A stretch of 64,000 nt of DNA from Aeromonas diversa CDC 2478-85 (GCF_000819805.1 NZ_CDCE01000020.1:141162-205161); one strand, 5' to 3'; counted from the stretch's first letter, positions 1 to 8,363 are shown. Numbers and translations: made by a program. The notes: generated by a model from the sequence alone, not told the origin.

Positions 1-24
1 CATATGCCCCCCGCTCTATTTTTA
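1..24 (+). terminator. right half of a palindromic terminator of an upstream gene (cut by window edge)
   Basis: The first 17 bases (CATATGCCCCCCGCTCT) match the right half of the perfect palindrome that ends lafA1 at 1027-1048, and a T-rich run follows. The left half lies outside the window. This suggests that the gene just upstream ends with the same terminator, most simply another flagellin unit. The match is directly visible; the identity of the upstream gene is inferred. Confidence 0.6.
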
Positions 25-70
25 CAGCAATGAAGAACTCGCCTTAGTACGCAAAAAAGTGGGTGGCCAT

Positions 71-97
71 TTAATATTGCCGCCAATTCGGTCGTTT
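71..97 (+). promoter_or_regulatory. sigma-28-type promoter of lafA1
   Basis: TTAA (71-74), a 15-base spacer and GGTCGTTT (90-97) resemble the FliA-class layout TAAA-N15-GCCGATAA. The same boxes with the same spacing stand before lafA2, while the sequence between them differs, which argues for function. LafS, encoded downstream, is the likely sigma factor. A short inverted repeat, CTCTTC-T-GAAGAG (100-112), follows in the leader. Confidence 0.6.
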
Positions 98-117
98 ACC
101 TCTTCTGAAGAGACCCT

Positions 118-134
118 GCCGGCAAGTAGCCGGC
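118..134 (+). promoter_or_regulatory. leader hairpin specific to lafA1
   Basis: GCCGGC-AAGTA-GCCGGC forms a 6-bp GC stem about 9 bases before the ribosome binding site GAGGAG (144-149). The equivalent part of the lafA2 leader does not form it. It could make translation or mRNA stability differ between the two flagellins; that effect is inferred. Confidence 0.4.
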
Positions 135-155
135 GCCAGCAATGAGGAGCCGATA

Positions 156-1010
156 ATGGGCCTGTCCATTCATACCAACTATGCATCTCTGGTTACCCAA
201 AACCAGCTGAATTCCACCAACAAGCTGCTGAGCACCGCCATGCAGCGCCTGGGTACCGGCATGCGCATCAACTCCGCCGCCGATGACGCCGCCGGCCTGC
301 AGATGGCCACCCGCCTGGAAGCTCAGTCTAACGGCCAGAAGGTCGGCATGCGTAACGCCCAGGATGCCATCTCCATGATGCAGACCGCCGAAGGTGCCAT
401 GGACGAGATGACCAACATCGTTCAGCGTATGAAGGATCTGGCCACCCAGTCCGCCAACGGCACTGCAACTGCTGACGATCGCACTGCGATGGATGCCGAG
501 TTCGGCGAACTTAAAAAAGAGCTGGGTAACATAGTCGACAACACCAAGTTTGGTGGTAAGGCCCTGCTCAAGGGTGGTGCATTCGAGGGGAGCATCGACT
601 TCCAGATCGGTGGCACCTCGAACGAGAAGCTGAGCGTCGATCTGTCGGCCAACCTCAAGAAGGTGACTGGCACCACAGGTGGCAGTGGTCTCGACCACGC
701 CGATGTTAAAGCCGGGATCAAGACCGATGCAGAGGCCGTGAAGGCCATGACGGCATTGGAAACTGTACTGGGTGATATCGGCACTGTACGCTCCGGTTTC
801 GGTGCCAACATCAACCGTCTGGAACACACGGTGAACAACCTTTCCAACATGAAAGAGAATACCGATATGGCCAAGGGCCGTATCATGGATGCCGACTTCG
901 CCGCAGAAAGCACCAGCATGACCAAGAACCAGATGCTGATGCAGGCGGGCATGTCTGTGCTCTCCAACTCCAACCAGATGACCGGTATGGTCACCTCCCT
1001 GCTGCGTTAA
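156..1010 (+). CDS. lafA1: lateral flagellin LafA1
   Basis: Structural subunit of the lateral flagellar filament used for swarming, exported by the flagellar type III apparatus. The 284-aa protein has the conserved flagellin N-terminal D0/D1 coil (about 1-140) and C-terminal D1/D0 coil (about 200-284, ending in the typical SLLR), joined by a short variable centre. The ATG at 156 follows a strong GAGGAG site. It is transcribed alone from a sigma-28-type promoter and closed by a palindromic terminator. It is a tandem paralogue of lafA2: their last 125 bases differ at one position. The centre (about 150-190) differs most, as expected for the exposed part of the filament. Confidence 0.95.
   Translation: MGLSIHTNYASLVTQNQLNSTNKLLSTAMQRLGTGMRINSAADDAAGLQMATRLEAQSNGQKVGMRNAQDAISMMQTAEGAMDEMTNIVQRMKDLATQSANGTATADDRTAMDAEFGELKKELGNIVDNTKFGGKALLKGGAFEGSIDFQIGGTSNEKLSVDLSANLKKVTGTTGGSGLDHADVKAGIKTDAEAVKAMTALETVLGDIGTVRSGFGANINRLEHTVNNLSNMKENTDMAKGRIMDADFAAESTSMTKNQMLMQAGMSVLSNSNQMTGMVTSLLR
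883..1007 (+). repeat. near-identical 3' segment shared by lafA1 and lafA2
   Basis: Bases 883-1007 match 1938-2062 with a single difference (C974 versus T2029). The 5' halves and centres of the two genes are visibly less similar at DNA level. Such a sharp block of identity points to recent gene conversion or unequal exchange between the tandem flagellins. Confidence 0.8.
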
Positions 1011-1026
1011 TTGCAGATTAATAGGT

Positions 1027-1057
1027 GCGGGGGGCATATGCCCCCCGCTCTGTTTTT
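1027..1057 (+). terminator. rho-independent terminator of lafA1
   Basis: A perfect 22-base palindrome (1027-1048: GC, six G, CATATG, six C, GC) is followed by TCTGTTTTTT. Its right half reappears at the very start of the window. Confidence 0.85.
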
Positions 1058-1104
1058 TCTCCTCGGTGAATTCATCTTCGAACTTAGAAAAAGCGGGCGG
1101 TCAT

Positions 1105-1131
1105 TTAATATTGCGGCTCGTTCGGTCGTTT
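1105..1131 (+). promoter_or_regulatory. sigma-28-type promoter of lafA2
   Basis: TTAA (1105-1108), 15-base spacer, GGTCGTTT (1124-1131): the same boxes and spacing as before lafA1. The leader then runs to the start codon at 1190 through an AGGAA-type ribosome binding site. Confidence 0.6.
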
Positions 1132-1189
1132 ATCTCCTCTGAAGAGATCTTGCTGGCATCTTGCCTATACCCGTCATGAGGAACCGATA

Positions 1190-2065
1190 ATGGGTCTGTC
1201 CATTCATACCAACTATGCGTCTCTGGTTACCCAAAACCAGCTGAACTCCACCAACAAGTTGCTGAACACCGCCATGCAGCGTCTGGGCACCGGCATGCGC
1301 ATCAACTCCGCCGCCGATGACGCGGCCGGTCTGCAGATGGCCACCCGTTTGCAAGCCCAGTCCAACGGCCAGAAGGTCGGCATGCGCAACGCCCAGGATG
1401 CTATCTCCATGATGCAGACTGCCGAAGGTGCCATGGACGAGATGACCAACATCGTTCAACGCATGAAGGATCTGGCGACTCAGGGGGCCAATGGCACCGC
1501 CACCTCTACTGACCGAGCCGCCATGGGTTCCGAAATGAAGTCCCTCTCTGCCGAGCTGGACAACATCGTAAAAAACACCACCTTTGGTGGCGCCAAGCTG
1601 CTGAGCGATGAGGCTGCCGACAAGGGGAAATTCCAGTCTGGCATCGATTTCCAGATTGGGGGATCTTCCGCCGAGAAGCTGACCGTTAACATCGGCACCG
1701 ATCTCGCCGCCGTCACCACAGCGGTGAAGACGGCTAAGGATACCGATCTTAAAGACTTCGATCAGGGAGCGAATGCAACCCAGACGGCTATGCAGGGGCA
1801 GATGACGAAGATGGAAACCATGTTGGGCGATATCGGCAAGGTTCGCTCCGCACTGGGTGCCAACATCAACCGCCTGGATCATACGGTGAACAACCTCTCC
1901 AACATGAAGGAGAACACCGACATGGCCAAGGGGCGCATCATGGATGCCGACTTCGCCGCAGAAAGCACCAGCATGACCAAGAACCAGATGCTGATGCAGG
2001 CGGGCATGTCTGTGCTCTCCAACTCCAATCAGATGACCGGTATGGTCACCTCCCTGCTGCGCTAA
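1190..2065 (+). CDS. lafA2: lateral flagellin LafA2
   Basis: Second lateral flagellin, 291 aa, with the same N-terminal (about 1-140) and C-terminal (about 205-291) coiled domains as LafA1 and a longer, different central part (about 150-200). It has its own sigma-28-type promoter and an ATG at 1190 placed exactly as in lafA1. Having two filament subunits may give a mixed filament or a backup gene. A role in swarming and surface colonisation is known for the family in Aeromonas and Vibrio; the division of labour between the two copies cannot be read from the sequence. Confidence 0.95.
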   Translation: MGLSIHTNYASLVTQNQLNSTNKLLNTAMQRLGTGMRINSAADDAAGLQMATRLQAQSNGQKVGMRNAQDAISMMQTAEGAMDEMTNIVQRMKDLATQGANGTATSTDRAAMGSEMKSLSAELDNIVKNTTFGGAKLLSDEAADKGKFQSGIDFQIGGSSAEKLTVNIGTDLAAVTTAVKTAKDTDLKDFDQGANATQTAMQGQMTKMETMLGDIGKVRSALGANINRLDHTVNNLSNMKENTDMAKGRIMDADFAAESTSMTKNQMLMQAGMSVLSNSNQMTGMVTSLLR

Positions 2066-2076
2066 CTCGTAACCGA

Positions 2077-2140
2077 AGAGCCTCCCTTGGGAGGCTCTGT
2101 GCGGATAGGAAAGCGGCGATGCGCCCCTTTCCTATCCGCA
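2077..2140 (+). terminator. two stem-loops between lafA2 and lafB
   Basis: First stem: AGAGCCTCCC-TT-GGGAGGCTCT (2077-2098). Second: a perfect 14-bp inverted repeat (2100-2113 with 2127-2140, starting TGCGGATAGG) with a 13-base loop. Neither has a T-run. They may protect the 3' end of the flagellin mRNA or act as a partial terminator that reduces read-through into lafB. Confidence 0.55.
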
Positions 2141-2165
2141 GTCACAACCCAAGAGGATTCTTATC

Positions 2166-3452
2166 ATGATGGTTGATCCCGCCACCATGGCCACTCAGCT
2201 GGTGGCTGCCGAGCGTCTCAACATGGATAGGCTGCTGAAGAAGCAGCAGGAAAGTTTCAAGTCCCAGCTCTCTGCCATGAACGGCCTCAACACCAAGCTC
2301 AGCAGCTTTCAAACCCAGCTGAAGGAGCTGAACAAGGCCTCCACACTGCAGGCCCAAAAGGCGACCGTCTCTCAAGAGGGGATGATGACGGTCACCAGCA
2401 ATGGGAAGGCGGCATCCGGGCAATATAACTTCTTCATCAATCAACTCGCCCAGACCCATCAGGTCGGGATCAAGTTGGCCAGTGAGAGCGACCCTCTACC
2501 TAGCAGCGGTGAGTTTTCTCTCACCGTGGATGGCAAGAGCATCAAGATTGATCTTGCCACTCTGGCCCCGGGCAGTACGGTGAAAGACTTGGTTAGCCAA
2601 ATCAACAATGCAACCGGCAACGATAAGGTGCGAGCCAGCCTGGTACGCAACAACGGTGAAGTCAATCTGGTGCTGGCGAGCCGGGAGAGCGGCATCAAAA
2701 ATGCCATCACGATTGATTTTAGTGGTGATCCTGCCTCGGCCTTGGGGCAGGCAACCTTGGCTCGCAAGGACATTACAGCGGCACAGGATGCGATCGTCAC
2801 CATGGGCAGTGGTCCCGGGGCCATTGCAATCACATCGGCCAGTAACAAGCTGGAGAACGTGGTTGAGGGGCTCACCATCAATCTGACCAAGGCGCAGAAG
2901 GCCGGCGATGCAGCGCTGCAAATCACCGTCAGCCAGGATACGGAGACGGTGACGGGGGCTCTCAAGAAGTTTGTCGAGAGCTACAACGGCCTGGTCGATG
3001 AACTGGGAAAGTTAACGGCGAGTGACCCCAAGAATCCGGGGGCACTCTCTGGGGATAGCTCGACCCGTGCGCTCAAGAGCAAACTGGCAAATTCGGTGCG
3101 AGACCTGCCCGATGGCATGAGCCTTGCTTCGTTAGGGATCAAGACAGATAGAAACGGCAAGCTGAGTTTTAGCGAGAGCGATTTTAACAAGGCCCTCGAG
3201 AAGGATCCCGAACTGCTCAGCAAGGCACTGATGGGTGACTCAGGGCTGCTCAAGAAAATGATCAGTGCCGTGGACCCTTTCACCGCCCGCGATGGTGTCT
3301 TCAAGCGCAACAAGGACAGTATCGAGAAGAGCCAGCGTCGGGTCGAGCAGCGGATGGAAGCGCTCGATCGCAAAATGGATGCGGCTTACAAACGCTATTT
3401 GAATCAATTCTCCCTGATGAGTCAGATGCAGCAGACGATGCAGGGCATTTAA
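2166..3452 (+). CDS. lafB: lateral flagellar cap protein LafB (FliD / HAP2)
   Basis: Filament cap that sits at the tip and folds incoming flagellin. The 428-aa protein shows a FliD N-terminal domain (about 1-95, heptad-like coil rich in K and L), a central domain with repeated beta segments and a FliD C-terminal domain (about 255-415) ending in a helical coil. Start at 2166 after AAGAGG; the second codon is also ATG, so the start could be one codon later. It opens the lafB-C-X-E-F-S-T-U series, in which spacers are short. Length is normal for lateral FliD proteins. Confidence 0.92.
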   Translation: MMVDPATMATQLVAAERLNMDRLLKKQQESFKSQLSAMNGLNTKLSSFQTQLKELNKASTLQAQKATVSQEGMMTVTSNGKAASGQYNFFINQLAQTHQVGIKLASESDPLPSSGEFSLTVDGKSIKIDLATLAPGSTVKDLVSQINNATGNDKVRASLVRNNGEVNLVLASRESGIKNAITIDFSGDPASALGQATLARKDITAAQDAIVTMGSGPGAIAITSASNKLENVVEGLTINLTKAQKAGDAALQITVSQDTETVTGALKKFVESYNGLVDELGKLTASDPKNPGALSGDSSTRALKSKLANSVRDLPDGMSLASLGIKTDRNGKLSFSESDFNKALEKDPELLSKALMGDSGLLKKMISAVDPFTARDGVFKRNKDSIEKSQRRVEQRMEALDRKMDAAYKRYLNQFSLMSQMQQTMQGI

Positions 3453-3462
3453 GAGAACCATC

Positions 3463-3855
3463 ATGTTTGATCACGACGACGGTTACAGCGCCTATCAGCA
3501 GGCGGCGACCGAGGCCAAGGCGGCCAGTGCCGATCCCCATCAGCTGGTGCTGATGCTGATCGACGGCCTGCTCGACGAGATGGCGCGCGCCGAAGGCCAT
3601 ATTCAGGTGCGCCAGTTCGACCGCAAGGGGCGCTCCATCACCAAGTGCCTCGATATTCTCGGCGGCCTCGACAGCGCCCTCGACATGGAGAAAGGCGGTG
3701 AGCTGGCGTTGAACCTGCATCGTCTCTATGACTACTGCGGTCAGCGCCTGTTTGAGATCAGCGTCAGCAATGACACCGACGGGTTTGCCGAGGTGCGCAA
3801 GATCATCACAGAGCTGCGCGAAGGGTGGGAAGCCATGGGGCGCCATGCCGCCTGA
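3463..3855 (+). CDS. lafC: lateral flagellin chaperone LafC (FliS)
   Basis: Cytoplasmic export chaperone that binds flagellin C-termini and prevents early polymerisation. The 130-aa, mostly helical protein has the FliS signature near the N-terminus (YQQAATEAKAASADPHQLV) followed by LMLIDGLLDEM and a GRSITKCLDILGGL helix. It starts 10 bases after lafB, so the two are co-transcribed. Length fits the family (about 125-135 aa). Confidence 0.93.
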   Translation: MFDHDDGYSAYQQAATEAKAASADPHQLVLMLIDGLLDEMARAEGHIQVRQFDRKGRSITKCLDILGGLDSALDMEKGGELALNLHRLYDYCGQRLFEISVSNDTDGFAEVRKIITELREGWEAMGRHAA

Positions 3856-3914
3856 GTGCTTCCGTATGGGGAAGCCATGCTTCCCCTCGTTGCCCATAGC
3901 AAGAGGTTGAACCC

Positions 3915-4226
3915 ATGCTGCCATCCCAGCAAGAGAGTGCTCGCCAGTTGCTGCTTGTGGCCTCTCGCCTGCTCGACCAGGCCAGAGCCGGTCAGTGGCA
4001 GGAGGTCACCCGCCTCGATGCCGCCCTGGCCAACGCCTGCGCTCAGCTGCGCCGTGCCCCTGCCCTGTGGCAGGCGCTGGCATCGACCCGCGAAGAAGTG
4101 CGCCGCTTGCACGCTGAGGCGCTGGTCTTGTGCCGTAGCGAGACAGCGCGCCTGCAGCTGGAGTGGCAGAGCTTGGGGGAGCAGCACGAGGGGATCCGTG
4201 CCTATGAAGAGGTGGCCAGTCGATGA
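3915..4226 (+). CDS. lafX: LafX, small helical protein in the FliT position
   Basis: A 103-aa, all-helical protein rich in Ala, Leu, Arg and Gln (for example LLLVASRLLDQARAGQW near residues 10-30). No clear domain motif is visible. In lateral flagellar clusters the gene between fliS and fliK homologues is called lafX and resembles FliT-like chaperones in size and fold. A FliD- or FliS-related chaperone role is therefore plausible but not shown. It follows lafC by 59 bases and overlaps lafE by four (ATGA), suggesting translational coupling. Confidence 0.75.
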   Translation: MLPSQQESARQLLLVASRLLDQARAGQWQEVTRLDAALANACAQLRRAPALWQALASTREEVRRLHAEALVLCRSETARLQLEWQSLGEQHEGIRAYEEVASR

Positions 4227-5317
4227 ATCCGATGCAGATTAACGGGTTAGGTGGTTTTCGCGGTGCCCGGGGAGAGGGGATTGCCGGTGGCCGGGACGCT
4301 CATTCCGAGCAGGAGGGCTTCTCCCTGACTCAGGACGAGGTGGAAGAGACGCTGCCAGGCGACCCGACACCTGAGCCCCTGTCGCAGTTTGTGCGCATGG
4401 CCGAGCCCGAGCTCTCCTTTATCGAGCCGCTTCCGCAGTTTGTGCGTATGGCACAGGAAGAGGGGCGGCCTCTTGCCGAGGCGCCGGTTCTCCAGTTGCC
4501 CGGCGATGCGCCAACGGCTCAGCCGCAGGGCGAGCCTGCCGCTCCCGCCGTGGACGAGGCTGCGAACACGCCTGAGCCTGGCTACGTGGCGGCCCCGCTG
4601 GCCTTTCGCGGCATGATGCCGGTTCGCTTGCCCCCGCTCTCGACGCCCGAGACGAAGGCGGCGCCCGCCGCACCGTCGAGCGCGCTACCTCAGGAGCAAG
4701 CGGCCCCTGCCCAGGGCGAGGCACCCGCGCGACTCACCCAGCAGGCGATCACCCAGCGCGAGCTGATGCCGCTTTTACGCCTCGCGGCCCACTCGGCCGC
4801 CGAGCCGGCCAAAGAGGGAGGGGCCGAGGTTCCTCCCGAGATCCCTTCCCTGAAAGGGGGGCCGGTTCCCGTCGCCTTACAGCGACCCAGTGAGCTGCAA
4901 TGGGCGCCGCTGCGTCTTGCCGATCCTCAGGTGCAGTGGGGACAGCAGCTGGTGGCGGCCCTCAAGGACAAGGTGGAATTGCAGGTCGGTCAGCAGATCA
5001 AGCAGGCCCATATCCGCCTCGATCCCCCCGAGCTTGGGCGTCTCGAGCTACATGTCCGCATGGATGGCGATCGTGTGACCGTGCAGCTCAATGCTGCCAA
5101 CCCGGCCGTACGCGATGCCTTGATTCAGTCGATGGAACGGCTGCGCAGCGCCCTGATGCCCCACCATGCGGGTGGCGTCGAGGTGAATGTGGGCCAGGGA
5201 GGGGCAGGCCAGCAGGAGCAGGCGCCGCGGGATCAGGTCCTGGCCGGCCGACGCGCCCTGATGGAGGAAGAGGTCGTGACCACCGACGCCGTCGGTTGGC
5301 TCGACACCCTGGTGTAA
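4223..5317 (+). CDS. lafE: lateral hook-length control protein LafE (FliK)
   Basis: Secreted molecular ruler that sets hook length and switches export from hook to filament subunits. The 364-aa protein has a long Pro/Ala/Glu-rich low-complexity N-terminal part (about 20-225), with a repeated LSQFVRMAEPE / LPQFVRMAQEE motif near residues 53-77, and a C-terminal hook-length domain (about 235-330) containing the hallmark LDPPELGRLEL. Start overlaps the lafX stop. The internal duplication may affect ruler length. Confidence 0.9.
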   Translation: MNPMQINGLGGFRGARGEGIAGGRDAHSEQEGFSLTQDEVEETLPGDPTPEPLSQFVRMAEPELSFIEPLPQFVRMAQEEGRPLAEAPVLQLPGDAPTAQPQGEPAAPAVDEAANTPEPGYVAAPLAFRGMMPVRLPPLSTPETKAAPAAPSSALPQEQAAPAQGEAPARLTQQAITQRELMPLLRLAAHSAAEPAKEGGAEVPPEIPSLKGGPVPVALQRPSELQWAPLRLADPQVQWGQQLVAALKDKVELQVGQQIKQAHIRLDPPELGRLELHVRMDGDRVTVQLNAANPAVRDALIQSMERLRSALMPHHAGGVEVNVGQGGAGQQEQAPRDQVLAGRRALMEEEVVTTDAVGWLDTLV

Positions 5318-5359
5318 ACCTCCCTGACAACACGAGTTCTAGCGAGAGAGTAATCAGAG

Positions 5360-5821
5360 ATGATGCGTCGAATTGTTATCTGGGTGGCGGTGGTCATCAT
5401 GGTCATCTGCCTCACACTGGTGCTGGGGTATGTGGGCTATCTCAAGCGCGACAAGATTGAGGTCTTGCTGGGGTTGGCCGAGGCTCAGCCCGAGCTCAGC
5501 GCGACCCCCTTGTTTAAACCCCTCGACAAGTTTGTCATCAGCCTCGAAGGGGGCGATGAGACCCACTACATGGTGCTCGAGGTGGCGCTGGTGACCCACA
5601 ATCCGGATGTATTGCTCCAGCTTGACGAGCAAAAGCCGCTGCTGCGTAACGCCATGGTGCAGTACTTCAGTCATCGCAGCCACGACGAGGTACGCAAGGA
5701 GTTGCAGCAGATCAAGGTGTTGCAGGAGTCGCTGCTCAAGAAGCTGGAGCTGACTTTGGCGAGCTACGGCTACAAGACCTACCTCGATGAGTTGCTCATC
5801 ACCAAGGTCGTAGTGCAGTAA
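5360..5821 (+). CDS. lafF: lateral flagellar basal body protein LafF (FliL)
   Basis: Inner-membrane protein that surrounds the stator and supports torque at high load. The 153-aa sequence has one N-terminal membrane helix (about 5-24) and a periplasmic stomatin-like domain ending in LLITKVVVQ, as in FliL. Residues around FVISLEGGDETHYMVLEVAL match the conserved FliL core. It lies 42 bases after lafE and 9 bases before lafS. Confidence 0.9.
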   Translation: MMRRIVIWVAVVIMVICLTLVLGYVGYLKRDKIEVLLGLAEAQPELSATPLFKPLDKFVISLEGGDETHYMVLEVALVTHNPDVLLQLDEQKPLLRNAMVQYFSHRSHDEVRKELQQIKVLQESLLKKLELTLASYGYKTYLDELLITKVVVQ

Positions 5822-5830
5822 GGCTGCCTC

Positions 5831-6535
5831 ATGAACGCGCTCTGGACCGAGGAGAGAGAGTACCGCCCGACGGCGCAACAGGGGGAGGCCGAAGTGCTGC
5901 GCCGGTATCTGCCTCTGGTTAAGCGTGCCGCCAGTCACCTGCGCAGCCAGGTCTCGGCCACCTTCGATCGGGAGGACATGGAGCAGGTCGGCATGATGGG
6001 CCTGCTCGAGGCGTGGCGGCGCTATGGTGGCGAGCTGGACGAACAGTTCGAGAGCTTCGCCTTCAAGCGGATCCGCGGCGCCATGCTCGATGAGTTGCGT
6101 CGTCTCGACTGGCGGCCGCGTCAGCTGCGCCAGCAGGTGCACGCCTTTAACCAGCAGGTGCGCGAGTTACAGGCCCGTCTGGGCCATGTGCCGAGCGAGC
6201 CTGAGATTGCCCAGGCGCTGGGATGCAGCCTCGAAGAGGTGCGCGATCTGGCCTATGCGGGGCAGGCCGAGGCCCTGCAGAGTCTGGAGGAGTGGCTGGA
6301 GAACGGTGGCCGTGCCCCGTCGGTGGAGAGCGATGATACCGAGCTCGCCATGACGGTCAGCAAGGTGCTCACCACCCTGGAGAAGCGGGAGCAGCTGCTG
6401 CTCTCCCTCTACTATCAGCACGAACTGAACATGAAAGAGATAGCCCTGGTGCTCGGATTGACCGAGTCCCGGGTCTGCCAGTTGCACAAGCAGTGCGTAC
6501 AGCAACTCAAGCAGCGACTGGCGGCGTCGTTTTAA
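5831..6535 (+). CDS. lafS: lateral flagellar sigma factor LafS (sigma-28, FliA class)
   Basis: RNA polymerase sigma factor for late lateral flagellar genes, above all the flagellins. In 234 aa it shows region 2 (about 38-95: DREDMEQVGMMGLLEAWRRY, then FAFKRIRGAMLDELRRLDW), region 3 (about 100-150) and region 4 with a helix-turn-helix (about 195-230: NMKEIALVLGLTESRVCQL). The sigma-28-type promoters before lafA1 and lafA2 are its likely targets. Activity in related systems is held by the anti-sigma factor FlgM, which is not in this window. Confidence 0.93.
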   Translation: MNALWTEEREYRPTAQQGEAEVLRRYLPLVKRAASHLRSQVSATFDREDMEQVGMMGLLEAWRRYGGELDEQFESFAFKRIRGAMLDELRRLDWRPRQLRQQVHAFNQQVRELQARLGHVPSEPEIAQALGCSLEEVRDLAYAGQAEALQSLEEWLENGGRAPSVESDDTELAMTVSKVLTTLEKREQLLLSLYYQHELNMKEIALVLGLTESRVCQLHKQCVQQLKQRLAASF

Positions 6536-6537
6536 TC

Positions 6538-6552
6538 GGGGGAGTCTCCCCC
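6538..6552 (+). promoter_or_regulatory. short GC hairpin between lafS and lafT
   Basis: GGGGGAG-T-CTCCCCC forms a tight stem starting 2 bases after the lafS stop and ending 18 bases before the lafT start. With no T-run it is unlikely to be a full terminator. It may tune the ratio of regulator to motor proteins. Confidence 0.35.
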
Positions 6553-6570
6553 TCAATCCGGAGTGGATAG

Positions 6571-7428
6571 ATGCTTAAGCAGATTGGCATTGGGGTAATC
6601 CTCGTCTGTGTCCTGGGGGGCTTCATGATGGCGGGCGGCAAGGTGGTCGCCCTGTGGCAGCCGGCCGAGCTGATCATCATCATAGGTGCCGCCGTGGGCT
6701 CCATGATGCTGGGTAACGAGAAGTCGGTGCTGATCGAGATGAAGCACCAGCTCAAGCAGGTGTTCAAGCCCAATAAAGAGGAAAAAGAGCTCTATCGGGA
6801 GCTGCTGACCCTGATGCATCAACTGCTCGAGGAGACCCGCAACAAGGGGCTCAAGGCCCTCGACGAACACATCGAGAACCCCCAGCAGAGCTCGGTCTTC
6901 CTGATGTACCCCCAGATCTCCGAGGATCCCCAGCTGCTCGGTTTCATCATCGATAACCTGCGCCTGCTCGGCATGGGCAAGATCAGCCCGCACGAGCTCG
7001 ACACCATGCTGGAGCAGGAGATCATGGCGATCGAAGAGGATCTCCTCAAGCCGGCCCACGCCCTGCACAAGACCGGTGAAGCCTGCCCCGGCTTCGGGAT
7101 CCTGGCAGCCGTGATGGGCATCATCATCACCATGCAGCAGCTCGATGGCCCCCTGGCCAACATAGGTGTGCATGTGGCGGCCGCCCTGGTGGGCACCTTC
7201 ATCGGCATCTTCCTCTGCTACTGCCTGCTCGAGCCCCTGAGCTCGGCCATGGAGGAGCAGGTGAAGCGCCGGGTCGCACTCATGATGTGCATCAAGTCGA
7301 TCCTGCTCGCCCAGCTGCGTGGCAAGCTTCCCCTGCTGGCGGTGGATGCCGGTCGTAAGGTCCTCGAGCCCGAGGTTAAGCCGAGCTTCCTCGAGCTGGA
7401 AGAGTGGGTCACCAACAGGTCGATGTAA
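6571..7428 (+). CDS. lafT: lateral flagellar motor protein LafT (MotA)
   Basis: Stator subunit that, with LafU, forms the ion channel driving lateral flagella; lateral motors of Vibrio and Aeromonas are reported to use protons. The 285-aa protein has four membrane segments (about 5-22, 29-48, 170-190 and 200-222) and a large cytoplasmic loop between the second and third. The conserved GEACPGFGILAAVMGIIITM stretch before and in helix 3 matches MotA. Its stop overlaps the lafU start in TAATG. Confidence 0.94.
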   Translation: MLKQIGIGVILVCVLGGFMMAGGKVVALWQPAELIIIIGAAVGSMMLGNEKSVLIEMKHQLKQVFKPNKEEKELYRELLTLMHQLLEETRNKGLKALDEHIENPQQSSVFLMYPQISEDPQLLGFIIDNLRLLGMGKISPHELDTMLEQEIMAIEEDLLKPAHALHKTGEACPGFGILAAVMGIIITMQQLDGPLANIGVHVAAALVGTFIGIFLCYCLLEPLSSAMEEQVKRRVALMMCIKSILLAQLRGKLPLLAVDAGRKVLEPEVKPSFLELEEWVTNRSM

Positions 7429-8363
7429 TGCGCAACCACGAGCAGATCATCATCAAGCGCCAGCAGCGGCGCAATCATGGACCCAAGGCCGGCGGCGCCT
7501 GGAAGGTGGCCTTTGCCGACTTTACCCTGGCCATGATGGCGTTCTTCATGGTGCTCTGGATCCTGGCGGTCTCCAATCAGGAGGAGCGTACCGCGGTGGC
7601 CAGCCGGCTGCGGGATTACAGCATCATGGACAGCGAGGCCAACCCCTTCGACATCAGCAACAGCCCCTACCCGGTCGATCTGGGTGGCAACCCCTCGGTG
7701 GTGGACGAGACCTCTCCGCGCTTTAGCAAGGAGGGGCAACGCATGCCCAAGTATCGGGACAAGGCCGGTACCATCTTCAATCAAGAGGGGAAGGCGGGTT
7801 ACCAGAGCCTGCTCAAGGGACGGGTCGAAGGGGAGAAGCAGATGCAGCAGCTGGCCGGCTTTATCGGCTCTCTGGCCAACCAGATGGAGGCGAGCCGCAA
7901 CCTGGAAATCCAGGTGGTGCCCCAGGGGCTGCGGATCCTGATCCGTGACAACGATCAGCGCGAAATGTATGCCCGTGGCAGCGCCCGTATCACCCCCTTC
8001 TTCCATCATCTGCTGATGGCCCTGGCCCCGGTGTTTGAACGGGTCGAGAACCGGGTGATGATCTCGGGCCACACGGATGCGACCCCCTTCGCCGGACAGA
8101 ACTACACCAACTGGGAACTCTCCTCGGATCGCGCCATGATCGCCCGCCGGGTGCTGCAGGCCGGTGGCATGCCCACCGAGCGGGTGGCCCAGGTGGTCGG
8201 TATGGCTGACACCATGCCCGAAGATCCCAGCGATCCCAAGGGAAGCCGTAACCGCCGCATCGAACTGCTGATCCTGTCGCAGGGAGCTGAGGCGAACCTG
8301 GACCAGCTGTTTGGCAGCCATCTTAAGCAGGCGGCAGAGACCGCCCGTCGTCAGGAGCCCTGA
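7428..8363 (+). CDS. lafU: lateral flagellar motor protein LafU (MotB)
   Basis: Peptidoglycan-anchored stator subunit. From the ATG at 7428 it is 311 aa: a short basic cytoplasmic tail, one membrane helix (about 27-49) with the proton-accepting Asp31 in VAFADFTLAMMAFF, a plug/linker, and a C-terminal OmpA-like peptidoglycan-binding domain (about 170-295, ISGHTDATPF and RNRRIELLIL). An in-frame ATG at 7404 would lie inside lafT; the TAATG overlap at 7426-7430 makes 7428 the better start. The aligned Asp and GPKAGGAWK context closely follow E. coli MotB. Confidence 0.94.
   Translation: MRNHEQIIIKRQQRRNHGPKAGGAWKVAFADFTLAMMAFFMVLWILAVSNQEERTAVASRLRDYSIMDSEANPFDISNSPYPVDLGGNPSVVDETSPRFSKEGQRMPKYRDKAGTIFNQEGKAGYQSLLKGRVEGEKQMQQLAGFIGSLANQMEASRNLEIQVVPQGLRILIRDNDQREMYARGSARITPFFHHLLMALAPVFERVENRVMISGHTDATPFAGQNYTNWELSSDRAMIARRVLQAGGMPTERVAQVVGMADTMPEDPSDPKGSRNRRIELLILSQGAEANLDQLFGSHLKQAAETARRQEP

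Noticed and set aside
96-1037. Long minus-strand open frame (313 aa) opposite lafA1, with similar frame opposite lafA2
   Set aside because: It mirrors the flagellin coding sequence with GC-biased codon positions, has no ribosome binding site and repeats in both copies only because the genes are paralogues.
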